Position numbers and translations under genes: made by a program
Notes under the pieces: model-generated
Databases searched by the model: none
What the model was told of the DNA's origin: nothing
The model's input: only the letters and a program-made list of their open reading frames with translations
Part shown: piece by piece, positions 46,480 through 57,336 of the stretch
Layout of the letters: the number at the start of each line of letters is the position of its first letter
Numbering within the stretch: the stretch's first letter is position 1
NCBI GenBank assembly: GCA_946406115.1
Contig: OX291561.1
Coordinates: 3,216,273 to 3,280,272 of the forward strand
Origin: Apoda limacodes
Lineage: Eukaryota > Arthropoda > Insecta > Lepidoptera > Limacodidae
Length of the DNA stretch: 64,000 bases
Reading direction: 5' to 3'

Positions 46480-46948
46480 ATGGTATTACTTGTAGAGCCT
46501 TTGAAAATCTAGTCACATCTTTCTTGATGAAGTATCGACTACTGTAGTTCTTTGAGAAAACCTTGGCAAGGAGATCATTCCGCAACTGAAGAGTTCGCGG
46601 GCGAGAGTTCCTCTGAAACCGCATCGTACGAGACAATTTAGGCTCCAATATGTGACGATGAATTCCCTGCCGCTGGTGAGCGGAGCGATGATAGAAGTTT
46701 CAAACAAATTCCTCAGAACATAGCCCATTATAAGCGGTAGAACAGACACAGGGAGGCAAACTCTTTCCTTAGACTATAGGGTTCGATACGGCAAGTGAGT
46801 TTGGGATCGTTGACAATTCTCACTGTACGTCGTTGAACCGAGTCAAAAGTGCCAAGCTGGTATCCGGGTGGCACCCGCCCAGAGATGGCAGCAGTACTTC
46901 ATATGGTCAGTCGGACTTGCAACTTGTAAGTAGCAACATTTGCTTCAA
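46480..46948 (-). pseudogene. LINE family B 3' coding fragment
   Basis: The minus strand reads through the same protein blocks as 52800-53260: PGYQLGTFDSVQ, VRIVNDPKLTCRIEP, the LRKEFASLCV block, EPKLSRTMRFQRN, LLAKVFSKNYS and KKDVTRF. Several frame changes and stops. It lacks the poly(A) tail and 3' UTR seen in other copies, so its 3' end is deleted. Confidence 0.85.
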
Positions 46949-47707
46949 GGTGAAAAACTGCTTTACTCTGTTGAGTACACCAATTCATTTTTGGATGCCA
47001 GCTTCACCTTCTCTTCCAATTGATCTCGGTACTGAAAATATGTGTGAACCAAGGAATTCGAATACTCTTAGAGATGGTAAGGGGTGAGTTATCAAATTGT
47101 GGGATCTCAGGAATCGGGTAGTTTTAGCTGTGAAATTTTTCTTGTCTCCAGTCGAAGTTCCACTCCACTCCACTCCACTCTACTCGTTTTTGCCACTAGT
47201 TCTCCGCGTTTTTTTCCACAGTGTAACGAGGGATGTTTGCACGGCCCGTGTTATATATGTGTGTTGTCGGTAGACAACATAATTATTAATATGCAACAGA
47301 AACAGTGTACATACATAGGTACGTTACACATTTTTTGTATTCACTTATTCACACATTTATAAATATAAATTACACCTCTGCTGTTTAAAGTGTAGATCAC
47401 CCCTTAAATATCCAACAATTATCCTGGTAACGTCAGGGACTTACCTCTTTCATACACACACATACACACAAGAACCGCTATTAATTCCCAACGTGTGTAC
47501 TCGAGCTGAGTGAAATAAATGGGTTCAGCGCCGCCGCCTTATGTGACCGAGTGAGTGAGTTTATTCTAAAAACCTGTTGTTTTTTATGAAATAAATGTTA
47601 TAAGCTGATTTTATATAATACACAGCTTAGTGTGAGTTGGACTCACGCACATACATAGGGTTCTGAACCCGGCGTGTATCAACATCCGAAATACATTGTT
47701 TGTTTAC
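46949..47707. other. Intergenic DNA, no supported gene
   Basis: A (CCACT)n microsatellite lies at about 47158-47184. A decayed HINE-like end (GTGAGTTGGACTCACGCAC, GGGTTCTGAACCC) lies at about 47630-47675. Open frames at 46833-47362 are unsupported. Confidence 0.5.
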
Positions 47708-47750
47708 AGTACACCACTGGATTTTCGGTAAAGGAAAACATCGTAAGGAA
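47708..47750 (+). mobile_element. SINE body fragment
   Basis: ACCACTGGATTTTCGGTAAAGG and AAAACATCGTAAGGAAAT are the reverse complement of the 352-398 block of the SINE at 218-526. Confidence 0.7.
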
Positions 47751-47897
47751 ATATAAATAGCATATGTGATGTCAACAAACCGCACTGGGCTCACGTGTTG
47801 GAGAATGGCGCATATTGCCCTCGCTCAAGATGAGGGTAGGTCGTGGTACACGGCCCCAAGGACTGGATAAAACCACTCAATCCAGATGCACTGTAAT

Positions 47898-48007
47898 CAG
47901 AAGCAGTGTTGCGTCGGTGGGTCACGCAGACGGGAGTAGGACTAAAATAGTTGGTGCAGGAAGCTGTCTCCTTCATTATGATGTGGGTCTGTCCAACCAC
48001 TGGTTAC
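47898..48007 (-). repeat. Dispersed repeat, family 'CAGTGGTTGGA', copy 5
   Basis: The best-preserved copy in this window. On the minus strand it reads AACCAGTGGTTGGACAGACC, CACATCATAATGAAGGAGAC, AGTCCTACTCCCGTCTGCGT and CAACACTGCTTCTGATTAC. Confidence 0.7.
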
Positions 48008-48441
48008 GTCCTTGAACATTAAATTAATGATTAGTTGATATGTAGGTTTGTAATTTGGCTTAAACAATTGAGGTTGTCTACATACTTACTTATGGAAGTA
48101 CAAATGGACCAGTTTGTATTAAATTAAAAGCTGCACCCTCCAGGTAATTACCTAAAGTTTCTCAAAGACAAGGACAGGGGTGCAAATTATGCTACGACAG
48201 CAATAACTGCACACAATAAAGGAATATGAGACCTCATACATGGTCTGGCTTCCAAGGAACTAAAATGACTTACATTTAGGAGCTGCAAACATGGAACGAA
48301 AAGCGAAACGGAAAGCGATTCGTTTTTGTTCTCAGTCGCAATCGATGTCTCATTTGATCCAATCATATAGAGATAAGAATGAAGTAAGTATGCCATCCAT
48401 TTCTCAATCAAATTATGTGACATTAGTCTAGAGGCAAACAC
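48008..48441. other. Intergenic DNA, no gene seen
   Basis: A minus-strand frame of 125 codons (48187-48564) consists partly of the tandem repeat at 48442-48543 and has no other support. Confidence 0.5.
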
Positions 48442-48543
48442 AAAATACACTCTAGGTATCAGTGATGTATTATCTAGGTATAGACTGCCTACAAAACACA
48501 CTCTGGGTAAAAGTAATGTTTTATCTAGATATAGACTGCCTAC
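48442..48543. repeat. 51-bp tandem repeat, two copies
   Basis: AAAATACACTCTAGGTATCA... and AAAACACACTCTGGGTAAAA... start 51 bp apart and both end TATAGACTGCCTAC. The unit is a multiple of three, which keeps a minus-strand frame open by chance. Confidence 0.9.
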
Positions 48544-49411
48544 AAAACCTTGACACCCCTCCACTGTACTACATCAGAAATAAAAGAACTGTTTTGTATG
48601 TATATGTAATATTCGCATAGTTTACATATTGTTTACTAACACATACTTTTTTACAGTTTCGCACTGTAATTACTTAGACACACACTTGTTTCCATTGTAG
48701 TGTTTTAAGAATCTACCAAGATTTTGAAGACGTTCTATACGAAAGTTTGAGTAGAATTCGAATGTCGAGGGTTTTGTAGTTATAGCGTTACAGACAAAAG
48801 GAATTTGAAAAAATTTAACCCGACATAAAACTGTAATTAATTTAATTAATAACTAAAAAAGGGAGAAATACTAATAATAATAATGCGTTACTAGTACTGT
48901 TGAACAAGACACATACTAATTATAAGTAAACCGCCTTACAGATTAACATATACAAAAACTGTGCAATTCTGACAATATTACATACGTAAAGGTCGTATTG
49001 ATAACCTCCTTCTTTGAAATCGGTTAAAAACATTGCGGACGCTAATAATAAAGTAGCGAAATATTCTATAGTTCAAGAATTGATCCCAAAGCGGAAGCCA
49101 CAGAATAAGGAATAGGGAGTGTTTCAAAGGTGCGGTGGTGAGGTGCGAGATTTAAATTATTTTTCACGAATGTTGCTCTTAAACTTTTACTAGGACATTG
49201 AGAAAATAATAGTTTTGCTTTACCTACGTTTTTCTCCTATATTCAAAGTTATATAAAAATAAAGAAAATCAAATTGGCAACAATAGTTTATTGCCCCATA
49301 CGAAATCACAATATATACGCACACACACACAATACTACAAACAAAGCCAGCCATTTTCATAACAAAAGTTTTTTTTATTTGAATAAAGCTTCGGCCAAAC
49401 TTGCGCGTCAA
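48544..49411. other. Intergenic DNA, no gene seen
   Basis: AT-rich, no supported coding frame. Confidence 0.5.
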
Positions 49412-49483
49412 CACCGCGGGATGCGGGACGCAAAGCGGGAGCGTCTACACCGCGGGATGCGGGACGCAAAGCGGGAGCGTCTG
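49412..49483. repeat. 36-bp GC-rich tandem repeat, two copies
   Basis: CACCGCGGGATGCGGGACGC followed by AAAGCGGGAGCGTCTA is repeated once, giving a 12-codon repeat (HRGMRDAKRERL) in the open frame at 49274-49516. The frame has no other support. Confidence 0.9.
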
Positions 49484-50308
49484 CAACACGAAACTACGTC
49501 TGGGACCCTAAAATAGGATGTTTTCTGTAATCATCTCTGTATTATCTTCATTGCAGTTATTGTCGAATCAAATCAAAAACACAAGAACAAGGTACAACAA
49601 ATGGCGCCATAAGGCATCAGGGGTAGCGTTCCCCGCGCAGCTTCGCAGTCGCTTAGGTTTAGCCGAAGCTTAAAAGGCATTTCTGTTCAGACCCGGATTA
49701 AGTATAAATCGATATAGGGAGACAAATATAATATCCACCACGTGCATCGAGAGATGTTATCAAAGAAAACACAAAACATTCCGGGACCAAACCAGAAAGT
49801 ATCACGTTTTCGAGATATTAAGTACCTTTTTTTCTAAACTCGCGTGCTTTTGCACTTTTTTTTACTTGAAATGAAAGGAATGTTAAATCATTTATTTAAC
49901 TAATATAATAAAGCAATTAGTTATGGTTTTAAAACGGAGTGTGCCGGAGTTACTTGATTTTTTGAACAGAGTTGGTTTGAGAAACTAAAAAGTTCCTACA
50001 AGAAATATTTTTCTTTAAGGCACTTCTCCTTCACGTCGAAACAGAGCATTCAATTAACTTATGTTTTGGCATAGAGGTAACGAAGATAGATGAAAATATG
50101 GGAAATAACATAAAACATATTTTAATGCACGGTAATAAAAGAGTTCTCGTAAAATGCTTCTGCGATCAGCAAATTGTGTTTTGTGTGTTTTTTACCTTTT
50201 ACCTTTGCATTTTACATTCACCAGTGAAGTGACAAAAACAGTTTTGGAAAAAATCAAAGTGGCAGAAAGTTTGCTAAGCTCTATACCAAAATCTTCTAAC
50301 CTCTTTGG
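49484..50308. other. Intergenic DNA, no gene seen
   Basis: No supported frame or repeat. Confidence 0.5.
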
Positions 50309-50385
50309 TTTTTAGGGTTCCGTACCCAAAGGGTATAAAACGGGACCCTATTACTAAGACTTTGCTGTCCGTCTATAACCAGGCA
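50309..50385 (+). mobile_element. HINE-like element, 5' fragment (copy 5)
   Basis: TTTTAGGGTTCCGTACCCAA and ACGGGACCCTATTACTAAGA match the first 75 bp of 14921-15358. It ends abruptly near the start of the gypsy fragment. Confidence 0.8.
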
Positions 50386-50439
50386 AACGGAACAAAAATG
50401 TCTTCTATCGGGTCGATTGAATTACCTGTCTAATTCAAT

Positions 50440-51340
50440 GGAATTCGAAAGCTTTTAACTTTCTATGTTATACTAGAAGTTAAACAGTCTCTACTACTTG
50501 GTGTTGACTTCTGGAAAGCTTTTAAAATTATGCCTTCTTGCATAAACTCTAACTTAGTGCGTTTGAATACTAAATATCCTTTTGTAGCGAATGTATCTTC
50601 TGATACGAAACTTTATCATTATGATGAGTTGAGTGAGGTTCAAAAGATTACTGCGGTTGCAATCATAGATCGATTCCACAAAATATCTGATGAATGTCGA
50701 CCCCTTGGTAGGACTCAACTTATCGAGCATTGCATTGATACTGGCGAAAGTCCTCCAGTTCAACAAAAATGCTATAGACTATCTCCTGAAAAAGTCAAAG
50801 CTCTTAATGTTGAGATTGATAAGATGCTAAAACTTGGTGCCATCGAGCCTGGTAAAAGTCCATGGCGTAGCCCAGTGATTATCACTCCTAAAAAAGATGG
50901 TCAGTGGAGGTTCTGTATCGATAGTCGAAAACTAAACTCCGTAACTGTCAAAGATGCTTATAATCCACCTTTGATTTCTTAGATTCTAGACAGTCTTCGG
51001 GATGCTAATTCCTTTGAGAAAAGAGGACAAAATCAAAACTTGTTTTCAAGTTCCGGGTAGAAACAGCTTCGTTTTTAACGTAATGCCATTTGGTATGGTT
51101 AATTCTGGTGCTACCCAACAGCGTCTTATGGATCGCCTCTTCTATAGCGATCCAGAACTTCATAACAAGGTAATCGCGTATTGTGATGACGTAATTCTCG
51201 TGACAGATAATTTTGATTACCATATTCGTCTACTTAATAGAGTATGTGACAAAATTGTATCAGCCAATATCACAGTAAACCTTGTTAAAAAAGTCTTGTT
51301 TCTTTCGTAAACAGCTAAAATACTTAGGTTACATAGTCGA
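50440..51340 (+). pseudogene. Ty3/gypsy-type LTR retrotransposon reverse transcriptase fragment
   Basis: The stretch LLGVDFWKAF resembles the end of an aspartic protease domain. A linker follows, then RT blocks: GAIEPGKSPWRSPVIITPKKDG, WRFCIDSRKLNSVT, then a TAG and a frame change. After these, FVFNVMPFGMVNSGATQQRLMD and the catalytic YCDDVIL (the YxDD box) are readable. A second break follows KKVLFLS near 51308. The block with the first catalytic Asp of the palm (usually FDL..GYWQI) is deleted at the first break, so it cannot be active. No LTRs, RNase H or integrase are visible. Confidence 0.9.
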
Positions 51341-51594
51341 CAAAACACGGTCTACATACTGATCCCGAAAAAGTCGATTCTATTCTAAAAATCCAAGCTT
51401 ACCTTACCGCTGTGACCTTATACAAGTACACAGACTTTTTATCACCTACAAATTAAAAAATATATGATTTAGGTAATTAAAAAATCATCCTTCAACCCCT
51501 TAAAATTAGGTAACTACCCCCTTAAAAAACACCTCCCATTCTCTTTGGTTTGTTCTTTTAAATTTAATATAAGAAAAACGGAGCGGGACAACAC
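51341..51594. other. Short spacer between gypsy and LINE fragments
   Basis: AT-rich; the first part may be residual gypsy pol. No frame readable. Confidence 0.4.
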
Positions 51595-52483
51595 ATGGCG
51601 CATGTCTCCGTCTCCATCAGCTATTTTAACGCCAACGGTCTTCGAAATCAAAGAGAAGAATTGTCTTCCTCATTCAGGAAACGTTCCTCAAGCCCGCTGT
51701 CCGCACCCCTTCGATTGAGAACTATCGCACCGTCCGTAATGATAGAATTGCCTCCAATCTCGGAGGCACTCTAATCTATTACAGACGCTTTCTGCATTGC
51801 AATTAAGAAACATCCGTCTGCCAATCTCGGAGGCACTCTCATCTATTACAGACGCTTTCTGCATTGCAATTAAGAAACATCCGTCTGCCGCTTAGCGATG
51901 AACGGCCATCAGCCGATCATTATTGCATCGGTTTATCTCTCACCCTCAAAAGACTTGCTGGAGAGCGACCTTCAGTCGCTCTTAAATTTAGGCCACGCCG
52001 TCATTCTTCGACCTACATTGCAAGCACCGTCGCTGGAACTCTCCAGTAACTTCACGGAGAGGCAGACTCCTCGACGACTTAGTTGACACACTAAAGTTTG
52101 ACATCATCACTCCCATGACGCCCACTTACTTTCCCCATAATACTCGCAACAACCCTGACGTGCTCGACATAGCACTTCTAAAGAATGTAAAGCTAAGCTT
52201 TCGCTCTATAGAGGTTCCTCCTCCGATTAGGTTCCCCTTCGGACACTCTTCCCGACACTAGAACCGTGACGGACTGGGATAAATTCGGGCAATTGCTCGA
52301 AAACCCCAGCTCGCCACATCTAGATTGCGTTCCCAATATAATCTCTTCCGTGACTGATTTAAACGTAGCAATCGACTCACTCACTAGCCACCTGACCGCC
52401 ACCGTTGGCGAGTGCTCAAGACAAGTGCCGGTTGGTGATTACCACTACCTAATCCTGCCTTAGCACATCAGGTCGCTAGGAGG
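51595..52483 (+). pseudogene. LINE family A endonuclease domain (5' part)
   Basis: An ATG at 51595 opens a frame with ISYFNANGLRNQREEL, the N-terminal block of the apurinic-like endonuclease of jockey-group LINEs. The frame is then broken by shifts and a 67-bp tandem duplication. Later blocks are still readable: QPIIIASVYLSP, then TYFPHNTRNNPDVLDIALLK, and TDWDKFGQLLENPSSPHLDC. The frame resumes at 53371 after an inserted LINE B fragment. Not functional. Confidence 0.85.
51754..51888. repeat. 67-bp tandem duplication inside LINE A
   Basis: CCAATCTCGGAGGCACTCT...CATCCGTCTG occurs at 51754 and again at 51821, with one difference. It breaks the endonuclease frame. Confidence 0.95.
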
Positions 52484-53370
52484 AAAAACGTGAAGAACTT
52501 GAGTCTCAAATCGAGATCAGTCTGTCCAAGGTCTCTGACTGGGGACGGGAAAACTTGATCCGATTCAAACCTTCAAAGATGTGTCTTGTGAGTCTGCGCG
52601 TTCACAGCTAAGAAAACCCCATTCACTGTGGTCCCACAACTCCAGAACACTCCCCTCTCCATCTCCAAGAGCATTGGGATCCTTGGTGTTGACATCTCCA
52701 GCGATGTTCAGTTTCGAGATCATTTGCTAGACAAGGTAAAGCTGGCGTCCAAAAAACTTGGTGTACTCAACAGAGCGAAGCAGTACTTCACGTCGGGGCA
52801 AAGGTTGCTACTTTACAAGTCGCAATTCCGGCCCCATATAGAGTACTGCTGCCATCGCTGGGCGGGTGCACCCGGATACCAGCTTGACCCTTTTGACTCG
52901 GTTCAATGACGGGCTGTGAGAATTGTCGACGATCCCAAACTCACTTGCCGTATCGAGCCCATAAGTCTGAGGAGAGACTTTGCCTCCCTGTGTGTGTTCT
53001 ACCGCTTTTACAATGGGATGTGTTTTGAGGAATTGTTCGAAATGATGCCTACGGCTACTTTCTACCATCGCACCGCTCGCCATCGGCAGGGAATTCATTC
53101 TCACACTTTAGAACCGAAATGGTCGCGTACAGTGCGGTTTCAGAGAAACTTCCTCCCGCGAACGCTTGGATTGTGCAATGAGCTCCCTGCCAAGATTTTC
53201 TCTAAGGACTACAGTATAGGGTTCTTCAAAAATGAAGTTATTAGATTTCTGAAGGGTCGGCAACGCGCGAGTGATGCCCCTGGTGTTGCAAGCATCCATA
53301 GGCTACGGTGACCGCTTAACGTCAGGCGGACCGTAGGCTTGTTTGCCACCTTAGTGGTATAAAAAAAAAA
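52484..53370 (+). pseudogene. LINE family B 3' part, inserted into LINE A
   Basis: The C-terminal third of a non-LTR reverse transcriptase ORF: ISLSKVSDWGRENLIRF, VDISSDVQFRDHLLDKVKLA, GQRLLLYKSQFRPHIEYCCH, then after a TGA RIVDDPKLTCRIEPISLRRD and RTVRFQRNFLPRTLGLCN up to KGRQRA. The 3' UTR GGTGACCGCTTAACGTCAGG...GCCACCTTAGTGGTAT ends in an A run at 53360-53371. The 5' end is truncated at about 52484. The flanking LINE A sequence is colinear, so this is a nested insertion. No clear target duplication is visible. It is the best copy of a family with five other fragments in the window. Confidence 0.9.
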
Positions 53371-55340
53371 ATTACTGAGCGCAACGCGGTCCGCCGCAGA
53401 CGCTATCTCGCTCCCACTATCGAAAACAAAGCTCGCTTCAACGACTTACACCACCGTGTAAGAACCGCTGTAGCTGTGCTTCGCGCTCAACGTTTCGGTG
53501 ATCTGATGGAGAACATTTCTCCTGCTCATCAAGCTTATTGGCACCTAGCCAGAGCTTTGAAATCAGACACCGCCAACCCTCTCCCTCCGTTAAGTCGTCC
53601 CAACAACGTTGCCGCGTTCGATGAAGACGAAAAAGCGGATTGCCTTGCATCTAGCCTCCAAGCTCAATGTGCCTTAAGCACGCAGCCCTTCGATCCCGAT
53701 CACGTGCGAAAGGTCGATGGTGAAGTGGAGCGCAGAACTTCTCTGCCCCCACAGGATCCACTGCCCCCCGTCACTGTTGACGAAGTCAAACAGGTCATCA
53801 AAGACCTTCGCCCCCGTAAAGCCCCCGGCGTGGACGGTATCTCTATTGATATCCTAAAGCGCCTCACTTTTCCCCTTCTCTGCCTTCTAGTAGCGATCTT
53901 CAATGCTACTATCGAAAATTGCACCTTTCCTTCTCAATGGAAAGATGCAATTGTTATAGGCTTCCATAAACCAGGCAAAGCTCGTACCGAGCCGTCCTCT
54001 TACCGCCCTATAAGTTTACTAAAGGCCCTTGGTTAACTCTATGAACACCTCCTCCTCGCTCACCTACGGAACGCTATAGTCTCCAGGGGCATCTTAATCG
54101 ACGAGCAGTTCGACTTCCAAGCAAAACACTTGTGCGTCCAAAAAGTCATCCGTAACACGAACATGTTCTCACTGGCTTCCAACCAGTATTAGGTAAGCCC
54201 CGTCACACGGGCGCTGTCTTCATGTAGCGAAAGCCTTAGACAAAGTCTAGCACAACGGTTTAATCTATAAACTTTTAGTTGCCAGACCGTCTCGTGCTCA
54301 TAATACGAGACTACTTGTCGAATCGTAGCTTTCGCTATAAAGTTGAAGGCACTCTCTCTTCCTGGGACGGGGCCCATAGAAGCTGGAGTCCCGCAAGGGT
54401 CAGTGCTCGCCCCTATCTTGTACCTTCTGTACACAAACAACATCCTTAAAACAATGGGTACGCAATTAGTCCTCTTAGCGGACGATACCGCTATTTATAC
54501 CACCGATAGGCAAGTGAGTCGAATCACTAAGAGACTTCAACCCGCTATCACCGCCCTAGGCGAATGGTTTCGGAATGTGAATCCCAACAAAAGCTCTGCC
54601 GTTCTCTTTACCGTAGGCCGCCCTCCGCAGCCATCTCCCTTCTCACTTTTTGGCCGTGCCATTCCTTGGCAAAACAAGGCCAAATATCTCGGTGTGACCC
54701 TGGATAGGCGTTTGAGTTTCCGCGATCACACCAAAATAGTTTGAGACCGAGCCGCTTTTGTCCTCGGTCGTCTATATCCCATGATAGGCAAGTACAGCAA
54801 AATGTCGCTTAGAAATAAGCTGACTCTCTACGTCACCTGCATCCGCCCTATACTAGGTTATGCTAGCGTAATCTATGCGTTATCCAAACGCAATCTTCAT
54901 AAACCCCAGACCCTCCAAAATCGCTTTCTCAGAGCGGCCTCCGGAACCGCCAGGTACGTCAATGCGGACCTACACAGGGACTTCGAGCTTCCCACGATTC
55001 CCCAATATTGACCTGGCAGTCTGCTTTCTCGAGCGTACACAAAATCACCAGGATCGACTTATTGTGCAATCCACAACGTATCATTCCCCAGACCGACCTC
55101 GCTATGGTCGTAAAACTATCGTTCGGTGGCCTCGGCACGCACTAACGGCCCCAGATGACGATCTTAGTCTTAACGACGTTCCCTAATAGGGCCTCCCCCC
55201 TAACACGACGCCGACTTCCCCGGGTTCGTCGGCGCCCGCAACGATACACGAGGTATCAAAGAGTGCCGGGGCGCTTCTCGTCCCTTCCTTCAGAGTCTCG
55301 CCCCAAAAATCCCGGTGAAGCATTAATGGCTGCATGGCCA
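53371..55340 (+). pseudogene. LINE family A reverse transcriptase (3' part)
   Basis: Continues the element that starts at 51595. Readable blocks in order: NAVRRRRYLAPTIENKARFN, FDEDEKADCLASSLQAQCAL, VKQVIKDLRPRKAPGVDGIS, PSSYRPISLLKALG then a stop, a damaged middle, then EAGVPQGSVLAPILYLLYTN, LLADDTAIYTTD (palm motif C), NKAKYLGVTLDRRLSF, then a TGA and LRNKLTLYVTCIRPILGYAS. This is a jockey-group ORF2 with at least three stops and frameshifts; motif A is not readable in the damaged middle. It ends without a clear poly(A) tail near 55340. A related fragment lies at 41112-41525. Confidence 0.9.
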
Positions 55341-55395
55341 ACTGCATTGACAGCTCAGAAAAAAAATATATTGTTGCTGGTTTAAGCGGAAGAAG

Positions 55396-56440
55396 AAAGG
55401 CTGAATAAAATGCTGCCCTGCGCAGGAGACAGCTGCAAGAAGACAGCACACCTATGCTTCTGCCAGAGCAGACGTTTGTGGACAACTTTTGCTTGGGAAA
55501 GGACTATTTTGCGAGGACATAATACCTCTTTTGTATCCGTCGCAAGAGAACAACATAGCTATTAAGCCAGAAATCAAGGTATTTATCATTGCAATACAAG
55601 ATTTGAAGCGGGTGCTTTATAAACCACTAAACTTTATTATAGGTACAAGTAAGTATGCCATTGCACTGTTGTTACAGATCTTAGGTGCATCACAATTTTA
55701 TGCTACTGGTTTCTATTAAAAGACTGTATAGGCAATGATTTTAGCCTCAGCTGGTCGCAAACATCTATGTCTGATTGCCTTGCGGAGTAAATGTATTCTT
55801 ATTCATTACCTACTTAGAAGTTTAGTGTTGTAAATGTTTTCAGATATGACGCAGATTAACGCATCTTGCATATAGATGCATCATTTGGAGGTGCGAGTCA
55901 TGAACCTTGCCCTGTGAACAATAGAAGGTCATTCATTGCCTGTGAAAGCCGGAATGCAGGACTCCATGAGATGGAACAGATTTTCTGTTTCTTGGGTAAG
56001 TGCGAACTGCCATTATAAAACAATCATTAAACTAATATTAAAAAAAACATTCATGTCCAATCCTGAAGTACCACTAAGGTGGCAAACAGGCTTAGGGTCC
56101 GCCTGATGGAAAGCGGTAACATTATGGATTACTTTTATAGTTTGTCTAACATTGGCAAAAGTTTTATATTACTTTGCCTATTTTAATGATTATTATTTCA
56201 AAGCAGGTATTTATGACTTATGGGACATAATGCATTAATTTGGCACTATGTCTTCTATGTGCCAGACAGCGGACTGCACCCGCGAGGCAGACGCGCCCGA
56301 CGTGGACAGCAACTCAGCGGCCAATGCGTCGTGCGCGCGTGACTAGCGCGCTTGGCGCAAACTACACCGCACACAGTTTGTATCGAACTGGGCGAATGGC
56401 CGTGACTGGGCCAATGTCACTTAAACACAAACTATTCAGG
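55396..56440 (+). pseudogene. PIF/Harbinger transposase (HARBI1-like) remnant with intron-like gaps
   Basis: LRRRQLQEDSTPMLLPEQTF matches the N-terminal part of HARBI1-type nucleases; after a frame change it continues PLLYPSQENNIAIKPEIK. Then comes a 99-bp GT-AG gap (55579-55677) and ILGASQFYATGFY, a TAA where YQKTVG would be expected, and LSWSQTSMSDCLAE. A TTTTCAG at about 55846 precedes DADQRILHIDASFGGASHEP, the first catalytic Asp block of the DDE domain. The tail (about 56250-56420) is tentative. A LINE B tail has inserted at 56072-56117. Several stops show that it is dead. The intron-like gaps mean it was either a host HARBI1-like gene or an intron-bearing Harbinger transposon. Confidence 0.75.
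56072..56117 (-). mobile_element. LINE family B 3' tail, inverted fragment
   Basis: ACCACTAAGGTGGCAAACAG and GGGTCCGCCTGATGG are the reverse complement of 53310-53355. Confidence 0.8.
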
Positions 56441-56479
56441 CCCTAAGCCAAACGCCTTCCTGAGCCCTCTGCCTAACAT

Positions 56480-56560
56480 TACACACAGCGCCATCTGTTT
56501 ATGTATGCGAAACCAAGCAAAGCTTGTAATATGGATCCTAATACACATATATGTTTTTTT
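56480..56560 (-). repeat. Retroposon tail-like repeat, inverted copy
   Basis: TTACACACAGCGCCATCTGT, CCAAGCAAAGCTTGTAATAT and ACACATATATG are the reverse complement of the block order at 2866-2985. Confidence 0.6.
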
Positions 56561-56811
56561 AGATATTTTAGACATTTTACATTTTAGATATTTACTTTAG
56601 ATTTTAGAACATATAGTTCACGCTAAGAGTAGAATTAATGTTTAGAACCAAATCATTTTTAACTAAATTTGTCATGATTCGAATGCGAGATGTAGTCTCG
56701 AACGGTCCCGACCACTCAAAGCAGTTCGAGCGGCTTGCGTTCGAGAAATGTCGGATTCGACATTACCAGAATTGCTAAACTACATTTTCGTTCGAGAAAA
56801 GTTTAAATTCG

Positions 56812-56846
56812 TGTCGGACGGACGCGGAGTCTTAGTAATAGGGTAC
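56812..56846 (-). mobile_element. HINE-like 5' fragment, short
   Basis: TCGGACGGACGCGGAGTCTT AGTAATAGGGTA is the reverse complement of the 'CCCTATTACTAAGACTCCGC...CCGTCCG' part of the element at 14921. Confidence 0.6.
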
Positions 56847-57336
56847 AGTACCTACTATGGATGTGAAGTCTCGTAGGCCCTTGTACTTCAGGGTTTTAAT
56901 TTATGTTTTTTTTTTTTAGATTAGTGACAATTTATGTCTTACTTTTCATGAATAGGCTCAAATCAAACAAAAAACATACAAATCAAATAACTTTTTACTG
57001 AACATTACTTATCATAACGAGTTAAGGAACTTTATGTTACATTTTCAGTCTTTGGCGAAAGACACGACTTGAAAATAATATCATAAAAAAAACAGCAACA
57101 AAAAAAAAACATTTTTTTCCTGAATTATAAAATCTTAGAAATAAATACAAACAAAAAGTAACCTCTTACGTAGTGAAATAAAAAATTTGCCAGCACCTCT
57201 GCATTAGGTATTATTGGCAATCGTTACACAATTGCTTTAAACATTGCAAACAAACAAACAAACAAACAAACGGGACGATTGCAGCCAACACAAGTATGTG
57301 TTGTCTTTTTCTGTAGCTTAGGATGACAAAGATTAG
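56847..57336. other. Intergenic DNA, no gene seen
   Basis: AT-rich; an (AAAC)n microsatellite lies at 57247-57271. Confidence 0.6.

Noticed and set aside
48187..48564. 125-codon minus-strand frame
   Set aside because: Kept open by a 51-bp (17-codon) tandem repeat; no other support.
56240..56446. 68-codon frame as an independent small gene
   Set aside because: Better explained as the decayed tail of the HARBI1-like remnant read in another frame.
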